A stretch of 64,000 bases of DNA from Polyangiaceae bacterium (lineage in GTDB: Bacteria > Myxococcota_A > Polyangia > Polyangiales > Polyangiaceae): assembly GCA_020846005.1 (NCBI GenBank), contig JADLEQ010000070.1, forward strand, positions 1 through 64,000, given 5' to 3'. The notes below the pieces were generated by a model. It had not been told where the DNA came from. It made no database searches and worked only from the letters and a program-made list of their open reading frames with translations. Below are positions 8,362 through 17,423 of this stretch, one piece after another. The position numbers and the translations under genes are program-made. The stretch's first letter is position 1. Every line of letters starts with the position of its first letter.

Positions 8362-9585
8362 ATGCGAGTCCTCGTCGCCGACCGCCTCCCCGAGCCGAGC
8401 CTCGACGAGATCCGCGCCCTCGGGGTGGATCTCGTGTACGAGCCGGAGCTCTCGCCCGATCTGCTCCGCCACGCGCTCGAGGGCGTCGGCGTGCTCATCG
8501 TCCGGGGGACGCCCGTCCCCGAGGAGGCCATCGAGGCCGCGCGGGCGCTCGCGCTCATCGTCCGCGCCGGGGCCGGCGCCGCGAACATCGATGTCGCGGC
8601 CGCGAGCCGGCGCGGGATCTACGTGGCGACGTGCCCGGGGAAGAACGCGAGCGCCGTGGCGGAGCTCGCCTTCTTGCTCATCGCCAGCCTCGACCGCCGC
8701 GTGCCGGACGCGGTCGCCAGCCTGCGGGCCGGCCGGTGGGAGAAGGACGAGTACGCGCAGGCGGTCGGGCTCAAGGGCCGCACGCTCGGCATCGCGGGCG
8801 TGGGGCACGTGGGGCGCGCCATGATCCGCTTCGCCCAGGCGCTGGAGATGAACGTCGTCGGGTGGAGCCGGTCGCTCGGGATCGCGCGCGCGGCCGAGCT
8901 CGGGATCGCGCGCGTCGATCGGCTGGAGCAGCTCGCGGAGCGGAGCGACGTGCTCAGCCTCCACCTCGAGCTCAACGATCGGACGCGCGCCTGCGTGGGG
9001 CGGCGCGTGCTCGAGGCGCTCCCGCCGGGCGCGTCTCTGGTGAACACGGCGCGCGCCGAGCTCATCGACTGGGACGCCCTGGCCGAGGTCGCGCCGCGCC
9101 GGCACCTGCGCCTGGGCTTCGACGTGCTCCCCGGCGAGCCCGCGGCGCGGAGCGGCGAGTACTCGCATCCGGCGCTGGCGCAGCTGTCCGAGGGCACCGT
9201 CGTCTACGCGACGCCGCACATCGGCGCGTCGACCGACACCGCGCAGCTCGACATCGCGACCGAGTGCGTGCGCATCCTCCGGAGCTTCATGGTGTCCGGC
9301 GAGGTGCCGAACGTCGTCAACATCGCCGTCGCGTCCCGCGCGCGCTACCAGCTCGTGGTCCGCTTCCGCGACAAGGTCGGCGCGCTCGCGAACGTCCTCG
9401 GCGTGCTGAAGCGCCACGGCCTCAACGTGCAGGAGCTCGACAACACGGTGTTCGAGGGTGGGCGCGCGGGCTGCGCGAAGATCCGCCTCGACACCCGCCC
9501 GGCCGAGGCCTGCCTGCAGGAGATCATGGCGTTCTCGGACGAGGTGATCCACGTCCAGCTGGTCCAGCTCCCGAACCTCGCCTGA
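8362..9585 (+). CDS. serA: D-3-phosphoglycerate dehydrogenase-type 2-hydroxyacid dehydrogenase with ACT domain
   Basis: This 407-residue protein has the fold of SerA, which oxidises 3-phosphoglycerate with NAD in the first step of serine synthesis. The substrate domain is followed by the nucleotide-binding motif GVGHVGRAM, the catalytic Arg within NTARAELID, an acidic residue between the two, and the catalytic His in TPHIGAST. The last 85 residues, after NVVNIAVASRARY, form an ACT-type regulatory domain (VVRFRDKVGALANVLGVLK). The length fits the short SerA class (about 400 residues). Related hydroxyacid dehydrogenases cannot be excluded, because the usual NTSRG motif is NTARA. A -10-like TAAGCT lies 12 nt before the ATG, suggesting a very short leader. 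Confidence 0.75.
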   Translation: MRVLVADRLPEPSLDEIRALGVDLVYEPELSPDLLRHALEGVGVLIVRGTPVPEEAIEAARALALIVRAGAGAANIDVAAASRRGIYVATCPGKNASAVAELAFLLIASLDRRVPDAVASLRAGRWEKDEYAQAVGLKGRTLGIAGVGHVGRAMIRFAQALEMNVVGWSRSLGIARAAELGIARVDRLEQLAERSDVLSLHLELNDRTRACVGRRVLEALPPGASLVNTARAELIDWDALAEVAPRRHLRLGFDVLPGEPAARSGEYSHPALAQLSEGTVVYATPHIGASTDTAQLDIATECVRILRSFMVSGEVPNVVNIAVASRARYQLVVRFRDKVGALANVLGVLKRHGLNVQELDNTVFEGGRAGCAKIRLDTRPAEACLQEIMAFSDEVIHVQLVQLPNLA

Positions 9586-9667
9586 CCGGCGCCGCGGCCG
9601 CCGCGGCGCCTGCCCCGATCCCGGGATCCCGGTCAAAACGCCGTGATTGCGGGCACTTGGGCTCCCC

Positions 9668-9696
9668 TTGCGCGTGGGGGTGCCGTCGGCTAGCTT
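9668..9696 (+). promoter_or_regulatory. candidate sigma70 promoter of the rimP-nusA-infB operon
   Basis: TTGCGC (9668-9673) and TAGCTT (9691-9696) are separated by exactly 17 bp. The predicted start near 9703 lies upstream of the terminator-like hairpin at 9726-9755, so the leader would contain that hairpin. This comes from inspection only. Confidence 0.4.
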
Positions 9697-9725
9697 TCGC
9701 GCCGACAGCTCGGAGGACCCGCCCG

Positions 9726-9755
9726 CGGACCCCGATGAAGGGTCCGTTTTTTTTT
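9726..9755 (+). terminator. intrinsic terminator or leader attenuator before rimP
   Basis: A perfect 7-bp stem CGGACCC/GGGTCCG with a 7-nt loop is followed directly by nine T residues, the best rho-independent terminator in the window. It could end the serA transcript from 9585. However, a promoter-like pair lies between serA and this hairpin, which would place it inside the rimP operon leader as an attenuator. NusA, encoded downstream, is known to act on such hairpins and to autoregulate its operon in other bacteria. Confidence 0.75.
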
Positions 9756-9801
9756 GCCTCGAGTCCCTCCGAGCCGCGCCTCTGCCCCGCCTCCCACCTG
9801 C

Positions 9802-10455
9802 ATGCCCTTCGCGCACGAACGCCTGCCCGGACTCCCTCGCGAGCGCTTGCTCGAGATCCTCGAGCCGGTGCTGCGCGCGCACGGCGTAGAGGGGGTCGAG
9901 CTCGTCTGGCGCACCGACGCCGCCGGCCGCGTCCTCGAGCTCACGCTGGAGCGGCCCGGCACTCGCATCCCCGGCGCGGGGATCACGGTGGAGCTCTGCA
10001 GCGACGTGTCGCGCGATCTGTCGCACGCGCTCGACGTGGCGGACCTCATCCCCCAGGCGTACCGGCTCGAGGTGGGCTCGCCCGGGCTCGATCGCGCGCT
10101 CTACGGCGCGAGCGACTACGAGCGCTTCGCCGGCCAGCTCGCGCGGGTGAAGCTCCGCCAGCCGCGGGGCGGCCAGCGCGTGCTCCGCGGCCTGCTGCAG
10201 GGCCGCGACGAGTCCGGCGCGGTCCTGCTCTCCGCTGGGCAGGAGAGCCACGCGCTCCCGCTCGAGGACATCGAGTCCGCCCGTCTCGAGATCGACTGGG
10301 GCCCGACGCCCCGCGCCGCGGCCCGCGGCAGCGGCGGCGCGCGCCCGCGCGCCGCGCTGGGCGGCGCGTCCGCACCGCGCTCCGCGCCTCGGCGCGCCGC
10401 GCGCTCACGATCCAGGGGGCGGCGCGCCGCCGCTCCTCGTACGCGACACAGGTGA
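9802..10455 (+). CDS. rimP: ribosome maturation factor RimP
   Basis: RimP assists assembly of the 30S subunit. This 217-residue protein shows the family core: an N-terminal ferredoxin-like domain with GVELVWRTDAAGRVLELTLE, then CSDVSRDLSHALDVADLI, and the signature YRLEVGSPGLDRAL. The C-terminal Sm-like domain ends ALPLEDIESARLEIDW. After that come about 55 residues rich in Arg, Ala, Ser and Gly, so the protein is longer than the usual 150 residues. The basic tail may bind rRNA. The ATG at 9802 fits the conserved start better than a TTG at 9754, which lies in the T run of the terminator. It is the first gene of the rimP-nusA-infB operon, 10 nt before nusA. Confidence 0.9.
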   Translation: MPFAHERLPGLPRERLLEILEPVLRAHGVEGVELVWRTDAAGRVLELTLERPGTRIPGAGITVELCSDVSRDLSHALDVADLIPQAYRLEVGSPGLDRALYGASDYERFAGQLARVKLRQPRGGQRVLRGLLQGRDESGAVLLSAGQESHALPLEDIESARLEIDWGPTPRAAARGSGGARPRAALGGASAPRSAPRRAARSRSRGRRAAAPRTRHR

Positions 10456-10465
10456 GAGAGAAGTC

Positions 10466-12117
<1,652 letters not shown>

Positions 12118-12121
<4 letters not shown>

Positions 12122-12822
12122 GCCGAAGGCGGAGCACCGGCATGCACGCGCAGACCGACTCGCCCTCGCCGCGCCGCGCGGCGGCCCGCACGGAGCCGAC
12201 GCGCACCTGCGCCGGCTGCCGCGTGGTCGCGCCACAGCGCGAGCTCGTGCGGGTCGTCCTCGACGACGAGGGCGAGGTGCACCCGGAGCTCGCGTCCAAG
12301 CGGTTCGGCCGGGGCGCGTGGGTCCACCCCGCGGCCGCCTGCGTCCTGCGCGCGGCCCCGCACGGCTTCGCGAAGAGCTTCCGCGCCGAGGTCCGCACCG
12401 ACGCCGCCCGCTTTGGCGTCCGCCTGGCGGAGGCCGCTGAGCGGCGTGTCGGCGGCCTGATCGTCGCGGGGGTCGGGGCGCGCAAGGTCGCGCTCGGGCG
12501 GTCGGCCGTCGAGGACGCGCAGGAGCGCGGGCCCGTGGCCCTGCTGGTCGCGGCGACGGACGCCGCGGCCGCGCTCGACGGTACCCACACCCGCCAGGCG
12601 CTCGCCGCGGGCCGTGGCCTGGCGTTCGGCACCACGGCGTCGCTCGGCGCGTGGGTCGGCCGCGAGGCGGTCGGCATCGTCGCCGTGCTCGACGACGGCC
12701 TCGCCGCCGCGATCCGTCATGCGCTCGGGGTCGCCGCGCTCGGCGCCGACCTCGCGCGCGCGTCCCACTTGCCCTCCCGCCGGCGACCGACCGGTGGGGC
12801 GGGTCGTCCGGAGGATCGATGA
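12118..12822 (+). CDS. ylxR: YlxR/DUF448 protein fused to an L7Ae-like domain
   Basis: This 234-residue protein begins with a YlxR domain: TRTCAGCRVVAPQRELVRVV, then GRGAWVHPAAACVLRA. In Bacillus-type operons YlxR (DUF448) and the L7Ae-like YlxQ are separate adjacent genes. Here the second half, VGGLIVAGVGARKVALGRSA to IVAVLDDGLAAAIRHAL, looks like the L7Ae/L30e fold, so both are in one chain. YlxR proteins bind RNA or nucleoids and influence transcription in some species; the role here is unknown. The start is GTG at 12118, overlapping nusA by 4 nt, with ATG 12142 as an alternative. The stop overlaps infB (ATGA). Confidence 0.85.
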
Positions 12823-15521
12823 GCAAGCAGAAGGTATATGAGGTCGCGCGCGATCTCGGCGTCGACCACAAGCAGATGGTGGCGCTCTTTCACACCGTGG
12901 GCATCACGGACGTGAAGAACCACATGAGCGCGGTCTCCGCCGAGCAGGTCGATCGAGTCCGCCGGCACCTCGAGCGACAGACGGCCGTCCCCGTCGTCGA
13001 GGAGCAGATCCGGAGCGGGGTCATCAAGCGACGCCGGCCCGGCGAGCCCGCCGCGCCGTCCCAGCGCTCCTCGCCCGTCGCGGCGCCCCCGCCCGCGGCG
13101 CGGCCTGCAGCGCCTCCGCCTCCGCCCGCGCCTCCGCCCGCGCCTCCGCCCCCGCCCGTCGCCGTCGAGCCGCCCCCGGCCGAGCCGCGCGCGCCGGAGC
13201 CGCCGCCCGTCGCGACCGGGGCCGCGCCCCCGGTCAAGTCGTCGCCTCGCGCCGCCCCGATCCCGGAGCGCCCCGCGCCCGAGCCGCCGAGCGCTCCGCG
13301 CGCCGTCGAGCCGCCGCCGGCCCCGGTCGCCCCCGCCCCCGCTCCCGCCGCGGTCGCGCCGCCGGCGCCCGAACCGCCTGCGGAGCTGCCGGTCGAGCCG
13401 CCGCCCGCGCCGGCCCCCGCGCCTCCCGCGGCGCCCGCGGCCGCCGCGCCCGCGCGGCCCGCTCCCGCCCTCCCCCCGCCCCGCCCCTCTACCCCCCCGA
13501 AGACGGGCATCGACGTCTGGGAGGGGCGCCCCGGCGTGCCCATGCCGCCCCCCGCGAGCCGGGCGCCGGCGCCGCGCCGCGTGCAGTACGACGCCAAGGC
13601 GCCGACGAGCGCCGCCCCCCGGCGTGGCGGGCCGGGCGCCTTCATGGGCGCGCGCGGCGGCATGCAGCAGCGCGGGAAGAAGCAGGTCGGCCTGAGCTCG
13701 CTGTCCCAGCGTAAGACGGGCCAGGTCGTCACTCAGGAGCGCAGCGCCCACAAGAAGGTCATCAAGATCGAGGAGTCCGTCGGGCTGCAGACGCTCGCGG
13801 CGAAGATGGGCGTCAAGGCCACCGAGGTCCTGATGAAGCTCGTCCGGCTGGGCATGACGGGCGTGAACATCAATTCGAACCTCGACGCCGAGACGGCGAA
13901 GATCGTCACCAGCGACTTCGGCTGGGAGATCGAGGACGTCTCGGTGAGCGAGGAGGCGGCGCTCGAGGCCGCCCAGGGCATCAGCTCGACGGAGGAGGAC
14001 GGCGAGCGCGAGCCGCGCCCCCCGGTCGTCACGGTGATGGGCCACGTCGACCACGGCAAGACCTCCCTCCTCGACAAGCTCCGGCGCGCGAACGTCGCCG
14101 CGGGCGAGGCGGGCGGCATCACGCAGCACATCGGCGCGTATTCCGTCGACACCAGCCGCGGCCGCGTCACCTTCCTCGACACCCCCGGTCACGAGGCGTT
14201 CACCGCGATGCGTGCCCGCGGCGCGCAGACGACCGACGTGGTGGTGCTCGTCGTCGCAGCGGACGACGGCGCCATGCCGCAGACCCGCGAGGCCGTGAGC
14301 CACGCGAAGGCGGCGAAGGTGCCGGTCGTGGTCGCCGTGAACAAGTGCGACAAGCCCGAGGCGCAGCCCGACCGCGTACGGCGCGAGCTCAGCGAGCTCG
14401 GGCTGGTGCCCGAGGAGTGGGGTGGCGACACGCTCTACGCGGACGTGTCGGCCATGACGGGCAAGGGGCTCGACGACCTGCTCGAGAAGATCGCGCTCCA
14501 AGCCGAGATGCTCGATCTGCGGGCGTCGCCCGGCAAGCCGGCGACCGGCGTCGTCGTCGAGGCGGAGCTCGATCGCGGCAAGGGGCCGGTGGCGACCGTC
14601 CTCGTGCTGGACGGCACGCTCCAGCGCGGCGACGTGCTGCTCGTCGGCGACGCGTACGGGAAGGTGCGCGCGATGTTGGACGACAAGGGCCGGAACGTGG
14701 CCGCGGCGCCGCCCGCGATGCCCGTCTCGATCATCGGGTTGTCCGACGTGCCGAGCGCAGGCGAGCCGGTGCACGTCGTCAAGGATCTCAAGATCGCGCA
14801 GGAGATCGCCGAGGGGCGCAAGTCGAAGGAGCGGCGGAGCCTGATGCCCAGCAAGGGCCCGCGCATGAGCATCGACGACATCGCCACGCTGATGGCGACG
14901 AGCGAGCAGCTCGAGGTGAAGCTCATCATCAAGGCGGACGTGCAGGGCTCGGTGGAGGCGGTGGCCGAGGCCCTCACGCGCCTCTCCACGCCCAAGGTGA
15001 AGGTGAGCGTCGTGCACTCGGGCGTGGGCGCGATCACCGAGGGGGACGTGAACCTCGCCGTGGCCGCCGGCGCGATCATCATCGGCTTCAACGCCCGCCC
15101 CGCCGGCAAGGCGGGAGCGCTGGCGCAGAAGGAGAAGGTCGAGATCCGCCAGTATGGCGTCATCTACACCGTGGTCGACGAGGTCCGCGCCGCCATGGAG
15201 GGCAAGCTCGCGCCGACCTATGTCGAGAAGCAGATCGGCACGGCCGAGGTCCGGCAGGTGTTCAAGCTGAGCAAGGCGGGCGTCATCGCCGGCTCGATGG
15301 TCACCAGCGGCTCGGTGAAGCGCGGGGCGACGGGGCGCCTCGTCCGTGAGGGCGAGCAGGTCTGGGAGGGCAAGATCTCGGGACTCAAGCGCTTCAAGGA
15401 GGACGTGCGTGAGGTGAAGGAGGGTTTCGAGTGCGGCATCTCGCTCGAGGGGTACGACGACGTGCAGGTGGGCGACGTCATCACCGTCATCGAGCTCGAG
15501 CAGGTGAAGCAGACCCTGTAG
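12819..15521 (+). CDS. infB: translation initiation factor IF-2
   Basis: IF-2 is the GTPase that places initiator tRNA on the 30S subunit and promotes subunit joining. The 900-residue chain starts with an IF2_N helical domain ([20 protein letters not shown]). A very long Pro/Ala-rich linker follows (about residues 75-245), then a second IF2_N module ([20 protein letters not shown]). The G domain has GHVDHGKTS (408-416), DTPGHEAF (from 454) and NKCD (from 508). The C-terminal domains include [11 protein letters not shown] and the initiator-tRNA-binding fold ending [15 protein letters not shown]. The ATG at 12819 follows GGAGG closely and overlaps the previous stop. An upstream in-frame extension is just the shadow of the preceding gene. 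Confidence 0.97.
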   Translation: MSKQKVYEVARDLGVDHKQMVALFHTVGITDVKNHMSAVSAEQVDRVRRHLERQTAVPVVEEQIRSGVIKRRRPGEPAAPSQRSSPVAAPPPAARPAAPPPPPAPPPAPPPPPVAVEPPPAEPRAPEPPPVATGAAPPVKSSPRAAPIPERPAPEPPSAPRAVEPPPAPVAPAPAPAAVAPPAPEPPAELPVEPPPAPAPAPPAAPAAAAPARPAPALPPPRPSTPPKTGIDVWEGRPGVPMPPPASRAPAPRRVQYDAKAPTSAAPRRGGPGAFMGARGGMQQRGKKQVGLSSLSQRKTGQVVTQERSAHKKVIKIEESVGLQTLAAKMGVKATEVLMKLVRLGMTGVNINSNLDAETAKIVTSDFGWEIEDVSVSEEAALEAAQGISSTEEDGEREPRPPVVTVMGHVDHGKTSLLDKLRRANVAAGEAGGITQHIGAYSVDTSRGRVTFLDTPGHEAFTAMRARGAQTTDVVVLVVAADDGAMPQTREAVSHAKAAKVPVVVAVNKCDKPEAQPDRVRRELSELGLVPEEWGGDTLYADVSAMTGKGLDDLLEKIALQAEMLDLRASPGKPATGVVVEAELDRGKGPVATVLVLDGTLQRGDVLLVGDAYGKVRAMLDDKGRNVAAAPPAMPVSIIGLSDVPSAGEPVHVVKDLKIAQEIAEGRKSKERRSLMPSKGPRMSIDDIATLMATSEQLEVKLIIKADVQGSVEAVAEALTRLSTPKVKVSVVHSGVGAITEGDVNLAVAAGAIIIGFNARPAGKAGALAQKEKVEIRQYGVIYTVVDEVRAAMEGKLAPTYVEKQIGTAEVRQVFKLSKAGVIAGSMVTSGSVKRGATGRLVREGEQVWEGKISGLKRFKEDVREVKEGFECGISLEGYDDVQVGDVITVIELEQVKQTL

Positions 15522-15525
15522 GGCC

Positions 15526-15969
15526 ATGTTCGTCGGTGTCGCGCGCATCGTGCTCCAGCTCCCGGGCGCCCGGACGCTGAAGGATCGGCGCCAGGTGGTG
15601 CGCAGCTTCAAGGAGCGCGTGCGCGCGCGCGGCGCGGTGTCGATCGCGGAGGTCGGCGACCTCGAGCGCCCGGGCGCGGCGACGCTCGGCGTGGCGGCGG
15701 TGGCGGCCGACTCGGCCGCGGCGCACCGGCTGCTGGCGACGGTCGTCGAGCTGGCGCGCACCCTGCCGGACGCGGTGCTCGCCGACGTCGCGACGGAGGT
15801 GGCGTCGCGCGGCCAAGGCGGCGCGGGCCTCGCGTCCGACCTCGGTCGCGGGCGCGGGGGCTCGGCGCGCGGGGCTCCGGCTGCCCGCGACGAGGCCCCC
15901 CCGGCCGACGCCGAGTGGCCCCCGGCCGTCGAGTCGCGCGTGGCGACGCGCAGGAGCGCCGCCCGGTGA
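15526..15969 (+). CDS. ylxP: DUF503 (YlxP-like) protein
   Basis: This 147-residue protein matches the DUF503/YlxP family found between infB and rbfA in many bacteria. The core is MFVGVARIVLQLPGARTLKD, then RRQVVRSFKERVRARGAVSIAEVGDLE in shortened form (RRQVVRSFKERVRAR), followed by ATLGVAAVAADSAAAHRLL. The last 45 residues are a low-complexity Gly/Arg/Ala/Pro tail beyond the usual 95-residue domain. Members have been linked to ribosome or rRNA maturation, but the mechanism is unclear. It begins 4 nt after infB and overlaps rbfA by 4 nt (GTGA). Confidence 0.85.
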   Translation: MFVGVARIVLQLPGARTLKDRRQVVRSFKERVRARGAVSIAEVGDLERPGAATLGVAAVAADSAAAHRLLATVVELARTLPDAVLADVATEVASRGQGGAGLASDLGRGRGGSARGAPAARDEAPPADAEWPPAVESRVATRRSAAR

Positions 15970-16337
15970 CGGCGGACGGCCGCCGCCCGCGCCGGGTCGC
16001 GGACGCCATCGCGGCGGGGCTCGCGCCGAAGCTCCGCGCGCTCGGGGACGCTCGCCTCGCGTCGCTCGTCGTCACCTCGGTGGAGGTGAGCGGAGATCTC
16101 GGCGTGGCGGAGATCCGCGTCCGCGCGCTCGCGGGCGACGACGATCCGGCGAAGCGCAAGGCGCTCGTGAAGGCGGTCGCGCGCGTCGCGCCGCGGCTCC
16201 GGCGGGAGCTCGCGTCCGAGCTCGGGCTGCGGCGGGTCCCGGAGCTGCGCTTCCACCACGACGACGGCCACGACGCCCTGCGGCGGGTGGACGAGCTGCT
16301 CTCCGAGATCGCCGACGAGCCGAAGGCCTCCGACTGA
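15966..16337 (+). CDS. rbfA: 30S ribosome-binding factor RbfA
   Basis: RbfA binds the immature 30S subunit and helps process the 5' end of 16S rRNA, especially in the cold. This 123-residue protein has the single KH-like fold: RRPRRVADAIAAGLAPKLRA, then LASLVVTSVEVSGDLGVAEI, and the closing PELRFHHDDGHDALRRVDEL with the family-typical (V/L)RFxxD pattern and terminal helix. The conserved central region is somewhat diverged. The GTG at 15966 overlaps the previous stop; an upstream start at 15915 would lie inside ylxP coding sequence. It is the last visible gene of the operon (no truB follows) and ends 15 nt before a convergent gene. Confidence 0.88.
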   Translation: MTADGRRPRRVADAIAAGLAPKLRALGDARLASLVVTSVEVSGDLGVAEIRVRALAGDDDPAKRKALVKAVARVAPRLRRELASELGLRRVPELRFHHDDGHDALRRVDELLSEIADEPKASD

Positions 16338-16352
16338 CGGTGGGGCGCGCGC

Positions 16353-17297
16353 TCACGCCTTCGCGGGGTCGCCCTCGATCGCCTCGCGCACGAACACGTC
16401 CTCCAGCGTCTCGTGGCGCGGCGTCACCTCGACCACGCGGCTCCCGGCGGCGAGCGCCGCCGCGAGCACCTCGCCGACCCGCTCGTCGCCCTCGATCTCG
16501 ACGATCCGCCGACCCCCGGCGGACCGCACGGCGTGCCCGGCGCCCTCGAGCTCGGCCTCGAGCGCGGGGCTCACCGCGTCCAGCGTCACGTCGGTGCGCT
16601 TCACCTCGCGGCGCAGCAGATCACGCAGCACCCCGGAGACGACCACCTCGCCTCGGCGGAGGATCGTGACCCGGTCGCAGAGGGTCTCCACGTCGCTCAG
16701 GATGTGCGTGCTGAAGAAGATGGTGCGCCCGGCGGCGCGCTCGGCGAAGATCAGATCTCGGACATCCTTGCGCCCGACCGGATCGAGCCCGCTCATGGGC
16801 TCGTCGAGCACGAGGAGCTCGGGGTCGCCGACCAGCGCGGCGGCGAGGCCCGTCCGTTGGAGCATGCCCTTGGAGAGCCGCCGCACCTGACGATCGGAGG
16901 CGTAGGCGATGCCCACCTGGTCGAGCACCTGCCGGGTACGGGCCCGCGCCGAGGCCGCCGTCAGCCCGCACAGCCGCCCGCACATCTCGACGAACTCCGT
17001 CGGCGTGAGGAAGGGGTACACGTACGGGTTCTCCGGCATGAAGCCGAGCCGGCCGAGCGCCCGGGTGCTCGGCACCGGGTGCCCGAAGATGGTGGCCGTG
17101 CCCCCGGTCGGGGCGATCAGGCCGGTCAGCATCTTGATGGTCGTCGTCTTCCCGGCGCCGTTCGGGCCGAGGAAGCCGAAGATATCGCCGCGCTCGACGG
17201 TGAACGACACGCCGCGGACGGCCTCGACCCGCCGCATCCAGAACCCCTGGCGGAAGGTCTTGGCGAGGCGGTCGGCGGCGATGAGGGTCTCACCCAC
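16353..17297 (-). CDS. ABC transporter ATP-binding protein, permease not adjacent
   Basis: This 314-residue ATPase has Walker A GPNGAGKTTT, signature LSKGMLQRTGLA, Walker B ELLVLDEP, and the H-loop in FFSTHILSD. It belongs to the CcmA/NatA-like exporter class that pairs with membrane subunits in trans. About 90 residues after the ATPase core form the typical C-terminal extension of this class. No permease lies beside it, so the substrate is unknown. The start is GTG at 17297; the upstream minus-strand sequence carries a -10-like TATGCT only 8 nt away, fitting a leaderless mRNA. A longer reading from 17327 is possible but starts within that promoter. It converges on rbfA. Confidence 0.82.
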   Translation of the reverse strand: MGETLIAADRLAKTFRQGFWMRRVEAVRGVSFTVERGDIFGFLGPNGAGKTTTIKMLTGLIAPTGGTATIFGHPVPSTRALGRLGFMPENPYVYPFLTPTEFVEMCGRLCGLTAASARARTRQVLDQVGIAYASDRQVRRLSKGMLQRTGLAAALVGDPELLVLDEPMSGLDPVGRKDVRDLIFAERAAGRTIFFSTHILSDVETLCDRVTILRRGEVVVSGVLRDLLRREVKRTDVTLDAVSPALEAELEGAGHAVRSAGGRRIVEIEGDERVGEVLAAALAAGSRVVEVTPRHETLEDVFVREAIEGDPAKA

Positions 17298-17423
17298 GGC
17301 CCCGGAGCATAGCCGCAGGATCCCCACCGACCAGGGCTCCGGGCTCCGGCCCCCGGATGTTCGTCCTCCGCCGAAACGATGCTAGAAGCGCCCGGGCGGC
17401 GTGGGAGCCGCGACGGTGAGCGC

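Noticed and set aside
12717-16271. Very long minus-strand open frame (1184 codons) across infB
   Set aside because: It is antisense to infB and its neighbours, has a shadow composition rich in Arg, His and Leu, and no domain is recognisable.
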